A stretch of 64,000 nucleotides of DNA from positions 124,001-188,000 of the forward strand of contig NZ_BCXH01000006.1 of the NCBI RefSeq assembly GCF_001895005.1. Direction: 5' to 3'. This DNA is from Rhodococcus yunnanensis NBRC 103083 (GTDB lineage: Bacteria > Actinomycetota > Actinomycetes > Mycobacteriales > Mycobacteriaceae). The stretch's first letter is position 1. Every line of letters begins with the position of its first letter. A program made the position numbers and the translations under genes. The notes beneath the pieces were generated by a model. That model did no database searches, was not told the DNA's origin, and was given only the letters and a program-made list of their open reading frames with translations. Shown piece after piece: positions 27,049 to 34,887 of the stretch.

Positions 27049-28409
27049 TGGCACAGCAGAAGAAGCAGATCCACCTCGGCGCACACTTTCCCGGGGTCAA
27101 CAACACCACCGTCTGGGCCGACCCGGCGTCGAAGAGCCAGATCGAATTCGATTCGTTCGTCCATCTCGCGCAGACCGCCGAGCGTGGACTGTTCGACTTC
27201 TTCTTCCTCGCCGAAGGACTGAGGTTGCGCGAACACCAGGGGCGTATCCACGACCTCGACGTCGTGGGCAGGCCTGACACGCTGATCGTGCTCAATGCGC
27301 TGGCCGCGGTCACCGATCGCCTCGGTCTTGCCGGCACGATCAACACCACCTTCAACGAGCCGTTCGAACTGGCCAAGCAGTTCGCCTCGCTCGATCATCT
27401 GTCCGGCGGCCGCGCGGCATGGAACATGGTGACGTCGTCGGATGCGTTCACCGGTGAGAACTTCCGCCGCGGCGGTTATCTCGACCGGAACGACCGGTAC
27501 GTGCGGGCACGCGAGATCGTCGACACCTCCCGTGAGCTGTGGGACAGCTGGAGCCCCGACGCCGTTGTCCTCGACCGTGACAACGGTGTCTTCGCTCGAC
27601 GCGAATCGATCAACCAGGTCCGCCACCAGGGACCGCAGTTCGACATCGACGCCGCGTTCGGCGTTCCGCGCAGTCCCCAGGGTCATCCGGTTCTCCTGCA
27701 GGCGGGCGACTCCGACGAGGGGCGCGAGTTCGGTGCCGCCAAGGCCGACGCGATTTTCACCGTGCACGGCACACTGGAGGCAGGCCAGAAGTTCTACTCC
27801 GACGTCAAGGGCAGGCTCGCGAAGTACGGCCGCGAGCACGCCGACCTCAAGGTGCTTCCCGCCGCGACGTTCGTGTTGGGCGATACCGAAGCGGAGGCGA
27901 GCGAGCGAGCGAACATCATTCGTCATCAGCAGGTCGGACCCCAGACCGCTATCTCGTTCCTCGAGCAGGTCTGGGGTAAGGACCTGTCCGAGTACGATCC
28001 CGACGGACCGCTGCCGAAGGAGGACCCTGAGGTGGACGTCAACATCACCCGCGGCCGAGTTCGGCACGGCGACCCCGCAACCGTCGCCCGCGACTGGCGG
28101 GCGCGGGCAGAAGCCGGGAACCTCAGTATCCGTGAGCTCATCATCGACGTCACCGCACGTCAGCAGTTCATCGGCACACCGACGCAGGTGGCCGCCGAGA
28201 TCGACAGTTACGTGCAGAACGAGGCATGCGACGGATTCATCCTCGTCCCACACATCACCCCGGCCGGGTTGGACGAGTTCGTCGACAAGGTGGTGCCGGA
28301 GCTTCAGGAGCTCGGGAGCTTCCGCACCGAGTACACCGGAACGACGCTTCGTGACCATCTCGGACTCACCCATCCGTACGACAAGCGAGAAGGAGTGCGT
28401 GCATCATGA
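27048..28409 (+). CDS. NtaA/SnaA/DszA-type FMNH2-dependent monooxygenase
   Basis: 453 residues. NNTTVWADPASKSQIEFDS near 18, FDFFFLAEGLRLREHQGR near 48, LSGGRAAWNMVTSSDAFTGENFRRGGY near 121 and HPVLLQAGDSDEGREFGAAKADAIF in the middle define the family. It is the paralogue of the enzyme at 16426 and forms the second half of the pair begun at 25915. C-S bond oxidation of an organosulfur compound is the likely job, since it sits behind an importer controlled by a SAM riboswitch and Cys leader. Confidence 0.88.
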   Translation: MAQQKKQIHLGAHFPGVNNTTVWADPASKSQIEFDSFVHLAQTAERGLFDFFFLAEGLRLREHQGRIHDLDVVGRPDTLIVLNALAAVTDRLGLAGTINTTFNEPFELAKQFASLDHLSGGRAAWNMVTSSDAFTGENFRRGGYLDRNDRYVRAREIVDTSRELWDSWSPDAVVLDRDNGVFARRESINQVRHQGPQFDIDAAFGVPRSPQGHPVLLQAGDSDEGREFGAAKADAIFTVHGTLEAGQKFYSDVKGRLAKYGREHADLKVLPAATFVLGDTEAEASERANIIRHQQVGPQTAISFLEQVWGKDLSEYDPDGPLPKEDPEVDVNITRGRVRHGDPATVARDWRARAEAGNLSIRELIIDVTARQQFIGTPTQVAAEIDSYVQNEACDGFILVPHITPAGLDEFVDKVVPELQELGSFRTEYTGTTLRDHLGLTHPYDKREGVRAS

Positions 28410-29179
28410 CCAGCACCATCACCACCGATACGTTCGAAGCATCGTGGAACCAGTGGCATGCCGAGCGTGAAGGGTACTACCGCGACCCGCTCGGCTGGGT
28501 GGCTCTGACCGGATTGTATTGGCTCACCGACGAGTTCGAGACCGTCGCCGATCTTCCCGGCCGTTGGAGAGCAGACGAGAAGGCCGTGTACATCGAAGGG
28601 CTGTCCGTGGACAGGCTGGAGCCGGTGGAAGGTGCACCCGGACTGCTCGTCGAGGACGGCGATCGCCGCATCGAGGTGATCCGTCGGACCGGTTCCGTCG
28701 CGTTGCGAGTGCACGATCCCAAGTCGCCCGACCTCGCTCGGTTCACCGGAATCCCGGCGTTCACCCCGTCCGAGAAGTGGTCGGTGGAAGGAACGTTCAC
28801 CGCTTTCGCGGAGTCGAAGATCGTCACCACCGGTGCCGTCGTCGAAGGCCTGGAACACCATCACACCGCCGTCGGCGTCATCGACTTCGAACTGGCAGGC
28901 GCACCTCAGCAATTCCTTGCGTTCGGTGGCAAGGCCGGCGGGCTGCAGATTCTGTTCACCGACGCCACGAGCGGCGTGACGACCTACCGGGCCGCGCGCA
29001 CCCTCGCCGTCGCGGATCCGGCGACCGACGCACGTGTCGTACTCGATTTCAATCGGGCGTCCAACCTGCCGTGCGCGTTCACCGACTACGCGACGTGCCC
29101 GGTCGCGCCCGCCGAGAACAAGCTGACCGTCGCCGTCGAGGCAGGCGAGAAGATTCCAGGATTCGAGAAGGCGCTGTGA
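28406..29179 (+). CDS. DUF1684 protein
   Basis: 257 residues. The PF07920-type pattern is clear: WHAEREGYYRDPLGWVALTGLYWL at the start, a beta-rich middle, and the C-terminal NLPCAFTDYATCPVAPAENKLTVAVEAGEK. The biochemical role of the family is not established. It is placed between LLM monooxygenase genes with 4-bp overlaps on both sides, so it is likely needed in the same pathway. Confidence 0.85.
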   Translation: MTSTITTDTFEASWNQWHAEREGYYRDPLGWVALTGLYWLTDEFETVADLPGRWRADEKAVYIEGLSVDRLEPVEGAPGLLVEDGDRRIEVIRRTGSVALRVHDPKSPDLARFTGIPAFTPSEKWSVEGTFTAFAESKIVTTGAVVEGLEHHHTAVGVIDFELAGAPQQFLAFGGKAGGLQILFTDATSGVTTYRAARTLAVADPATDARVVLDFNRASNLPCAFTDYATCPVAPAENKLTVAVEAGEKIPGFEKAL

Positions 29180-30303
29180 CGCGGGTACCTCTCTCGGTTC
29201 TCGACCTCTCGCCCATCAGCGAGGGGTCGACGGCGCAGCAGGCGCTGCGCAACACCCTCGATCTGGCGCGGCAGGTCGAAGAGTGGGGTTACGAGCGGTA
29301 CTGGGTGGCCGAGCACCACTTCGTGGCTGCGGCCAGTTCTTCGCCGGCAGTCCTGATCGGTTTGATCGCCGCAGCTACCAACCGAATTCGGGTCGGCTCT
29401 GCAGCGGTGCAGATCGGCCATCACACCGCGGCATCGGTGGTCGAGTCCTTCGGCACCATCGACGCCGTCTATCCGGGGCGTATCGATCTCGGAATCGGGC
29501 GCTCCGGTCAACGCCGGGCAGAAGCTCTGGCAGGCAAGGACCGACCCGAGCCGGAGCACGAAGCCAAGGTCATCGAGGGAACGCTGTTCCCGAAGCCATT
29601 CCAGATGAGCAAACTCATACTTCTGGATCGGCTGGTGGCGTCCGGAACCGTGCTGGTGCAACCGAACGCCGAAGCGCCGGACTTCGAGGTTCAGCTCGAC
29701 GACATCATCGGGTTCCTTCGCGGCGACTTCGCGACATCGACCGGCGTGGAACTCACCGCGACGCCTGGTGCAGGCGCCGACGTCGAACTGTGGTTGTTCG
29801 GCAGCAGTGGCGGCCAGAGCGCGCAGGTGGCGGGAGCCCGCGGGTTGCCGTTCGTCGCGAACTACCACGTCAGCCCGGGAACCACGCTCGATGCAGTCGA
29901 GGCGTACCGCGCCGCGTTCGTGCCGTCGAAGATTCTGCACGAGCCGTACGTCGTCGTGTCCGCGGACGCCGTCGTCGCGGAATCGGATGACGAGGCAACG
30001 GATCTGGCGTCGTCGTTCCCGCAGTGGGTGCACAGCATTCGGAGCGGGCACGGCGCCATCCCGTACCCGGATCCGAAGACGGTTGCACCGTTGACCGACG
30101 AGCAGTCGGAGATCGTGCAGGACCGCGTCACCACGCAGTTCGTGGGGTCGGCAGCAGCGGTCGCCGAGAAGCTGGACGGACTGCAGCGAGCAACCGGCGC
30201 AAAGGAACTCGTCGTCACGAGTGTCACGCACGATCATGCGGATCGGCTCAGGTCGTACGAACTGCTCGGAAAGGAATGGGGACTGCCACGGCTGCGGGTG
30301 TAG
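29176..30303 (+). CDS. LLM class oxidoreductase, MsnO8-like
   Basis: 375 residues from GTG 29176, which overlaps the DUF1684 stop. VPLSVLDLSPISEGSTAQQAL near residue 4, YERYWVAEHHFVAAASSSPAVLIG near 39 and GRIDLGIGRSGQRRAEAL near 103 are typical of the MsnO8 branch. A longer internal segment than usual (about residues 125-195) is present. Probably uses FMNH2. The third LLM enzyme of block D; substrate unknown. Confidence 0.86.
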   Translation: MTRVPLSVLDLSPISEGSTAQQALRNTLDLARQVEEWGYERYWVAEHHFVAAASSSPAVLIGLIAAATNRIRVGSAAVQIGHHTAASVVESFGTIDAVYPGRIDLGIGRSGQRRAEALAGKDRPEPEHEAKVIEGTLFPKPFQMSKLILLDRLVASGTVLVQPNAEAPDFEVQLDDIIGFLRGDFATSTGVELTATPGAGADVELWLFGSSGGQSAQVAGARGLPFVANYHVSPGTTLDAVEAYRAAFVPSKILHEPYVVVSADAVVAESDDEATDLASSFPQWVHSIRSGHGAIPYPDPKTVAPLTDEQSEIVQDRVTTQFVGSAAAVAEKLDGLQRATGAKELVVTSVTHDHADRLRSYELLGKEWGLPRLRV

Positions 30304-31586
30304 GTAGAGCGGGGACGCTCCGGACAGCCTACGGCGGTCTTCCTCCTGCATCGAAGTTGTTGATGGTCAACCAGTTCGGGATCAGCCTCGGGTTCTACAT
30401 GGTGCTTCCGTTCCTGGCGACCTACCTTCGCGGCGATCTGGGGTTCAGTGTCGCGTTCGTCGGTATCGTCCTGGGACTTCGAACGTTCAGTCAGCAAGGT
30501 CTTTTTCTCGTCGGTGGAACGCTGGCGGACCGGTGGGGTCCGCGGGCAACGATCATCACCGGATGTGCGCTGCGGGTGATCGCCTTCGGCCTCTACGCGA
30601 GCACATCCAGCGCCGTCGGTGTCGTGACGGCGACGATCGCCATCGGGGTCGCGGGAGCGGTGTTCAGCCCTGCCGTGCGGACCTATCTGATGCGCGAATC
30701 CGAAACCGGTCGGGCCGAGGTCTTCTCGGTGTACAACGTGTTCGGCAACGTAGGTGCACTGGTGGGGCCGCTGCTCGGCGCCGTCTTGCTGGGCGTCGAT
30801 TTCCAACTGGTCGCAGCTGTCGCGGCCGTCGTGTTCGCGCTTCTCACGCTCGCCCAACTGATCGCGTTACCTGCGCAGCCGCGGCTGCTTCACCGCGATT
30901 CGGTGGTGGGCAGCTGGGGAACCGTGTTGAAGAACCGGCCGTTCATGCTCTTCACCCTCGGTGGGTGTGCGTACTTTGCGCTGTACAACCAGCTCTACCT
31001 CGCGCTGCCGATCGAAGCCGAACGTGTCACCGGTAGTGCGCAGGCGGTGAGCGTGGTGTTCGTCGTGTCGACGCTCGTGGGAATCGGACTGCAGATGCCG
31101 GTGACAGCGTGGGCCCGTCGTACCTTGTCACCGGGGAGAGCCGCCGCGATAGGCATCGGTTCGATGGGTGCGGCCTTCGTGCCACTCGCGGTGAGTGCTC
31201 CGCTGATCGAGAGCGCCTCCACTCCCAGGCCGGTCGTGGGGTGGATACTGGTGTTGGCGCCGGTGGTGGTGACCACCGCGGTGTTCGGTATCGGTATCGC
31301 ACTGGCCAATCCGTACATCATGGAGTTGCTCGGCGTCGTAGGTGAGGAACGCCTGTCGGGCACTTACTACGGGTGGTTCTATCTGGTATCCGCCGTTGCC
31401 TCGCTTGCTGTGGGCGCGATCGTGGGCAGGGCGCTCGACGCGACCGAAACGGTGTGGCGGGCACTCCCGTTCGTCATCGTTGCACTGGTGGGTCTCATCG
31501 GGTATGCAGTGGTGGCGGTGATGTGCTCGCGTGGTCTCCTGACCGACGCGGTCGGTGAGGAAGAATTCGAGACGAAGGGGAGTTGA
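30276..31586 (+). CDS. MFS transporter
   Basis: 436 residues with about twelve membrane segments. GISLGFYMVLPFLATYLRGDLGFS near 34 and GGTLADRWGPRATIITG near 75 (the MFS loop 2-3 motif) are visible. It resembles MdtG/quinolone-type exporters. ATG 30276 overlaps the previous gene by 28 bp; a later ATG at 30363 would cut into the first helix. Export of a by-product or import of an organosulfur acid are both possible. Confidence 0.8.
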   Translation: MGTATAAGVGRAGTLRTAYGGLPPASKLLMVNQFGISLGFYMVLPFLATYLRGDLGFSVAFVGIVLGLRTFSQQGLFLVGGTLADRWGPRATIITGCALRVIAFGLYASTSSAVGVVTATIAIGVAGAVFSPAVRTYLMRESETGRAEVFSVYNVFGNVGALVGPLLGAVLLGVDFQLVAAVAAVVFALLTLAQLIALPAQPRLLHRDSVVGSWGTVLKNRPFMLFTLGGCAYFALYNQLYLALPIEAERVTGSAQAVSVVFVVSTLVGIGLQMPVTAWARRTLSPGRAAAIGIGSMGAAFVPLAVSAPLIESASTPRPVVGWILVLAPVVVTTAVFGIGIALANPYIMELLGVVGEERLSGTYYGWFYLVSAVASLAVGAIVGRALDATETVWRALPFVIVALVGLIGYAVVAVMCSRGLLTDAVGEEEFETKGS

Positions 31587-31594
31587 AGGACGAC

Positions 31595-32536
31595 ATGACT
31601 CGAGTAGCGGTTGCAACAGCATTCGGTGGCCCGGAGGTAGTACGCATCGTGGACGAGGCGTTGGCCCAGCCGGCCGCGGGGCAGGTCCTCGTGGAGGTCA
31701 AGGCGATCGGGGTGAACCCCATCGACTACAAGCTCTACAGTGGGGCTTTCGGTTCGGATTCCTCCACTCTCCCGCTGCATCTCGGTAGCGAAGCAAGTGG
31801 TGTCGTTCTTGCCGTGGGAAACAGCGCGACAGGTCCTGCCGGACCGATCGCCGCCGGCGACGAGGTCATCGTCACCGGGGCCAAGGGCGCATACGCCGAG
31901 AAGCTCCTGGTGCCGGCCGACGCCGTGCTGCCCAAACCAGCCGAGCTCGACTGGGAGACCGCAGCAGGCCTACTGGTCGTCGCGGGCACGTCGTACGACA
32001 CGCTCGAGGTGACCCATGTCGGCGAAGGCGAGACCGTTCTCGTGCACGGAGCTGCGGGAGGCGTCGGATCCATCGTCGTTCAGCAGGCGAAAGCACGCGG
32101 AGCGCGCGTCATCGGCACTGCCAGAGCGGTCAATCACGACGCTCTCCGCGCGTACGGAGCCGAGCCGGTGGAATACGGAGACGGCCTGTTGGAGCGAGTG
32201 AAGGCGCTGGCGCCCGGCGGCATCGACGCCGCGATCGACACGGTCGGTACCGACGAGGCGGTCGATGTGTCGCTTGCTCTGGTGTCGGACACCTCGCGCA
32301 TCGTGACCATCGCAGCGTTCGGTCGCGCCGCCGACGAAGGTTTCCAGTCGGTCGGTGGCGGCAACCCACAGAGCGCCGAGCGCCGGAAGAACGCGCGGCT
32401 CGCGCTCGTGGCGTCCGCTGCGGCAGGGGACTTCTCCGTGCCGATCGCGAAGACCTTCCCACTGGCCGATGCTGGGACGGCGCACGCGGAGTTGAAGGCC
32501 GAGCATCCCCGCGGCAAGTTCGTGTTGATCCCGTGA
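31595..32536 (+). CDS. Zinc-independent quinone oxidoreductase (MDR superfamily)
   Basis: 313 residues. VEVKAIGVNPIDYKLYSG near 33 and the nucleotide fold VLVHGAAGGVGSIVVQQAKARGARV near 148 mark an NADP(H)-dependent quinone-oxidoreductase-like MDR enzyme without the structural zinc cysteines. ATG 31595 with AAGGA upstream is preferred over TTG 31583, which overlaps the MFS stop. It may reduce an enone or quinone-like product of the LLM enzymes (inference). Confidence 0.83.
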   Translation: MTRVAVATAFGGPEVVRIVDEALAQPAAGQVLVEVKAIGVNPIDYKLYSGAFGSDSSTLPLHLGSEASGVVLAVGNSATGPAGPIAAGDEVIVTGAKGAYAEKLLVPADAVLPKPAELDWETAAGLLVVAGTSYDTLEVTHVGEGETVLVHGAAGGVGSIVVQQAKARGARVIGTARAVNHDALRAYGAEPVEYGDGLLERVKALAPGGIDAAIDTVGTDEAVDVSLALVSDTSRIVTIAAFGRAADEGFQSVGGGNPQSAERRKNARLALVASAAAGDFSVPIAKTFPLADAGTAHAELKAEHPRGKFVLIP

Positions 32537-32967
32537 GCGAAACCAACTGGGCAGTGCACGAGTTGCTCGCCCGCTACGCACACGTCGTGGACAACAAGGA
32601 GTGGGACGAGCTGGCGTCGGTGTTCACCGTCGACGCCGAACTCGACGCGGAGTTCGCCGACGGTGAGATCCGCACGGTCACCGGGCTTTCGGAGATTCGT
32701 GGGTTTGTCGAGGGGTTCGACCCCCTTCGGTCGCATCACACCTTGAACACCATCGTCAGGACCGGCCCGCACGGTGAGCTGCATGCGTGGAGTCGATTCC
32801 TGGTCGTGGAGTTCGACGCGACCTCGTTGACGGGTGACTACGTCGACGAGATCGCCGATACCCCCGATGGCCTTCGAATCGCCAAGCGGCGTATCAGTAC
32901 TCGCAACCGGCCCGAAGGTAGCCAGGGCAGGCAGGAGTCGTTCTCCAGCTGGACAGGTGGGCGATGA
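32533..32967 (+). CDS. SnoaL-like (NTF2-fold) protein 1
   Basis: 144 residues. LLARYAHVVDNKEWDELASVFTVDAEL near 11 is the classic SnoaL-like start; HHTLNTIVRTGPHGELHAWSRFLVV follows. Such proteins are small cone-shaped dehydratases, isomerases or accessory binders. GTG 32533 overlaps the previous stop. A second copy of the same fold follows immediately, so the pair may act as a heterodimer. Confidence 0.8.
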   Translation: MSETNWAVHELLARYAHVVDNKEWDELASVFTVDAELDAEFADGEIRTVTGLSEIRGFVEGFDPLRSHHTLNTIVRTGPHGELHAWSRFLVVEFDATSLTGDYVDEIADTPDGLRIAKRRISTRNRPEGSQGRQESFSSWTGGR

Positions 32968-33425
32968 GCGCACCCGAGGGCCGCGTCGACGCGGCAGCGG
33001 CAGCCGAGATCCTCGACGTCCTTGCACGCTACGCCCAGGTCATCGACAACAGGGACTGGGATGATGCACACACCGTCTTCACCCCGGACGTGGTGTTCGG
33101 CAGTGGGCCGTCGGCTTTCTCCGGCGTCGCGGAGGTGCGTCGGATGGTCGAATCGGTGCAGCCGTACCACCCGCATCACACGTCGAACACCATTCTGACG
33201 GCGCGCCCCGACGGGACCGTGCGAGCGTGGAGCAAGTTCTTCATCGTGCGCACCGACGGAACCGTGGGTAGCGGCGATTATCAGGACACGTTGGTGCGCA
33301 CCGAGGCAGGGTGGCGTATTGCTCATCGAGTCGCGAGCCGTGGCAACCGTCGCTCGGACGACCCCGGTGGCCCGTCGAGCAGGACTTTCACATTCGACAG
33401 CTGGCGGGAGGCCTCCGCAGAGTAG
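32964..33425 (+). CDS. SnoaL-like (NTF2-fold) protein 2
   Basis: 153 residues. EILDVLARYAQVIDNRDWDDAHTVFTPDVVF near 15 and HHTSNTILTARPDGTVRAWSKFFIV near 73 align with the gene just upstream, indicating tandem duplication and divergence. ATGA overlap with it. Last gene of the long block D operon; its stop is only 5 bp from the end of the convergent LLM gene, with no terminator hairpin visible between them. Confidence 0.8.
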   Translation: MSAPEGRVDAAAAAEILDVLARYAQVIDNRDWDDAHTVFTPDVVFGSGPSAFSGVAEVRRMVESVQPYHPHHTSNTILTARPDGTVRAWSKFFIVRTDGTVGSGDYQDTLVRTEAGWRIAHRVASRGNRRSDDPGGPSSRTFTFDSWREASAE

Positions 33426-33430
33426 CTGCC

Positions 33431-34753
33431 TCACACCGCAGCGAACCGATGTGCCGGACGCGGCAACCCGTAGTGCTCCCGCAGTGTGGATCCGGTGTAC
33501 TCGGTGCGGAACAGGCCGCGGGCCTGCAGGATCGGCACCACCTCGTCGACGAAGATCTCGAGTCCCGACGGCAGCGCGGGCGGCATGATGTTGAAGCCGT
33601 CCGCGGCGTCGCCGGTGAACCATTCCTCGATCGCGTCGGCGACCTGAGGGGGAGTGCCGGTGAAGGTGCGGTGCCCACGCCCGCCGCCGAGTCGGCCGAT
33701 GAGTTGGCGCACCGTCAGCGATTCCCTGCGCGCGAGTTCGACGATGAGTGTGTAACGACTCTTGGCCTCCTCGATGTCGTCCTCGGCGAGCAGCTCGGCC
33801 GGTAGCTGCTTGTCCAGTGCCAGCTCGGACGGATCGACCTTGAGCGTCTTGGCCAGTTGCGTCAGCGCGTACTCGGGCACGATGAGGCGGTCGAGTTCCT
33901 CCTCGAGTTCGCGCGCCTGCGCCTCGGTGGACCCGATGACGGGCACGATGCCCGGCAGGATCTTGATGTGGTCCGGGTTGCGTCCGGCCGCTGCAGTGCG
34001 GCGTTTGAGGTCGAGGTAGAACTCGCGTGCATCCTCGATGGTCTGTTGCGCCGTGAACACGGCCTCGGCGTAGCGAGAGGCCAGCTCCTTGCCATCCTCC
34101 GACGAACCGGCCTGGACCAGAAGCGGATAGCCCTGTATCGGCCGAGGTACGTTCAGCGGCCCGCGAACACTGAAGTAGTGCCCCCGATGGTCGATGGTGC
34201 GAACCCGGGTGTTGTCTCCCCACACGCCTGATTCCTTGTCGGCGACGACTGCGTCGTCGTCCCAACTGTCCCAGAGCTTCTGCGCGACATCGACGAATTC
34301 GGCTGCGCGGGCGTACCGGTCGCCGTGAGCCGGAAGCGTGTCCAGGTTGAAATTCTGGGCCGCGTCGAGACCCGCCGTCGTGACGATGTTCCAGCCGGCT
34401 CGTCCGCCCGAGATGTGATCGAGCGACGCGAATGCTCGCGCAAGATTGAAAGGTTCGTTGTAGCTCGTCGTGGCCGTGGCAACCAAACCGATCTTCTCGG
34501 TGACCGTGGAGACGGCAGTGAGGATCTGCAACGGCTCCAGATAGCCCGACGGTCTGCGCCCGACGTCGGCGACGAGTTGTGGGCTGTCGGCGAAGAAGAT
34601 CGAGTCGAACTTTCCTCGTTCGGCGATCTGCGCCAACTGCTGATAGTGAGCGATGTCCGTGCCGGCCCGTGGATTCGATCCCGGTAGTCGCCACGACGAC
34701 TCGTGGTGCCCGGTCGTCATGAGAAATGCGTTGAAATGCAGAGATCTGCTCAC
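33431..34753 (-). CDS. NtaA/SnaA/DszA-type FMNH2-dependent monooxygenase
   Basis: 440 residues from GTG 34753. LHFNAFLMTTGHHESSWRLPGS at the start, FDSIFFADSPQLVADV near 50, ISGGRAGWNIVTTAG near 113, and YPLLVQAGSSEDGKELASRYAEAVF in the middle define the family. GTG 34753 is chosen because GAAGGAG lies 8 bp upstream; longer starts exist in frame. It lies 134 bp downstream of the minus-strand FAD/NAD(P) gene. A half copy of the shared operator (TGATTCGAA, 34843-34851) lies in that gap. Confidence 0.88.
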   Translation of the reverse strand: MSRSLHFNAFLMTTGHHESSWRLPGSNPRAGTDIAHYQQLAQIAERGKFDSIFFADSPQLVADVGRRPSGYLEPLQILTAVSTVTEKIGLVATATTSYNEPFNLARAFASLDHISGGRAGWNIVTTAGLDAAQNFNLDTLPAHGDRYARAAEFVDVAQKLWDSWDDDAVVADKESGVWGDNTRVRTIDHRGHYFSVRGPLNVPRPIQGYPLLVQAGSSEDGKELASRYAEAVFTAQQTIEDAREFYLDLKRRTAAAGRNPDHIKILPGIVPVIGSTEAQARELEEELDRLIVPEYALTQLAKTLKVDPSELALDKQLPAELLAEDDIEEAKSRYTLIVELARRESLTVRQLIGRLGGGRGHRTFTGTPPQVADAIEEWFTGDAADGFNIMPPALPSGLEIFVDEVVPILQARGLFRTEYTGSTLREHYGLPRPAHRFAAV

Positions 34754-34842
34754 CCTGGTGCTCCTTCGAATGCGCGGGACTGTGAACGCATACATCCAGG
34801 AGACCGCAGAACGAGCCCGAGCCACAACAGTTTGGGTATCCG

Positions 34843-34851
34843 TGATTCGAA
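34843..34851. promoter_or_regulatory. Half-site of the shared palindrome before the minus-strand LLM gene
   Basis: TGATTCGAA is preceded by CCG, as a right arm would be, but the left arm (GGTAT) is not recognisable. It is listed because it lies about 90 bp upstream of a start codon of the same gene class. Weak evidence alone. Confidence 0.3.
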
Positions 34852-34887
34852 TTCCCCCAGCGCTGAATTACCCCTACAGGCGACCGG

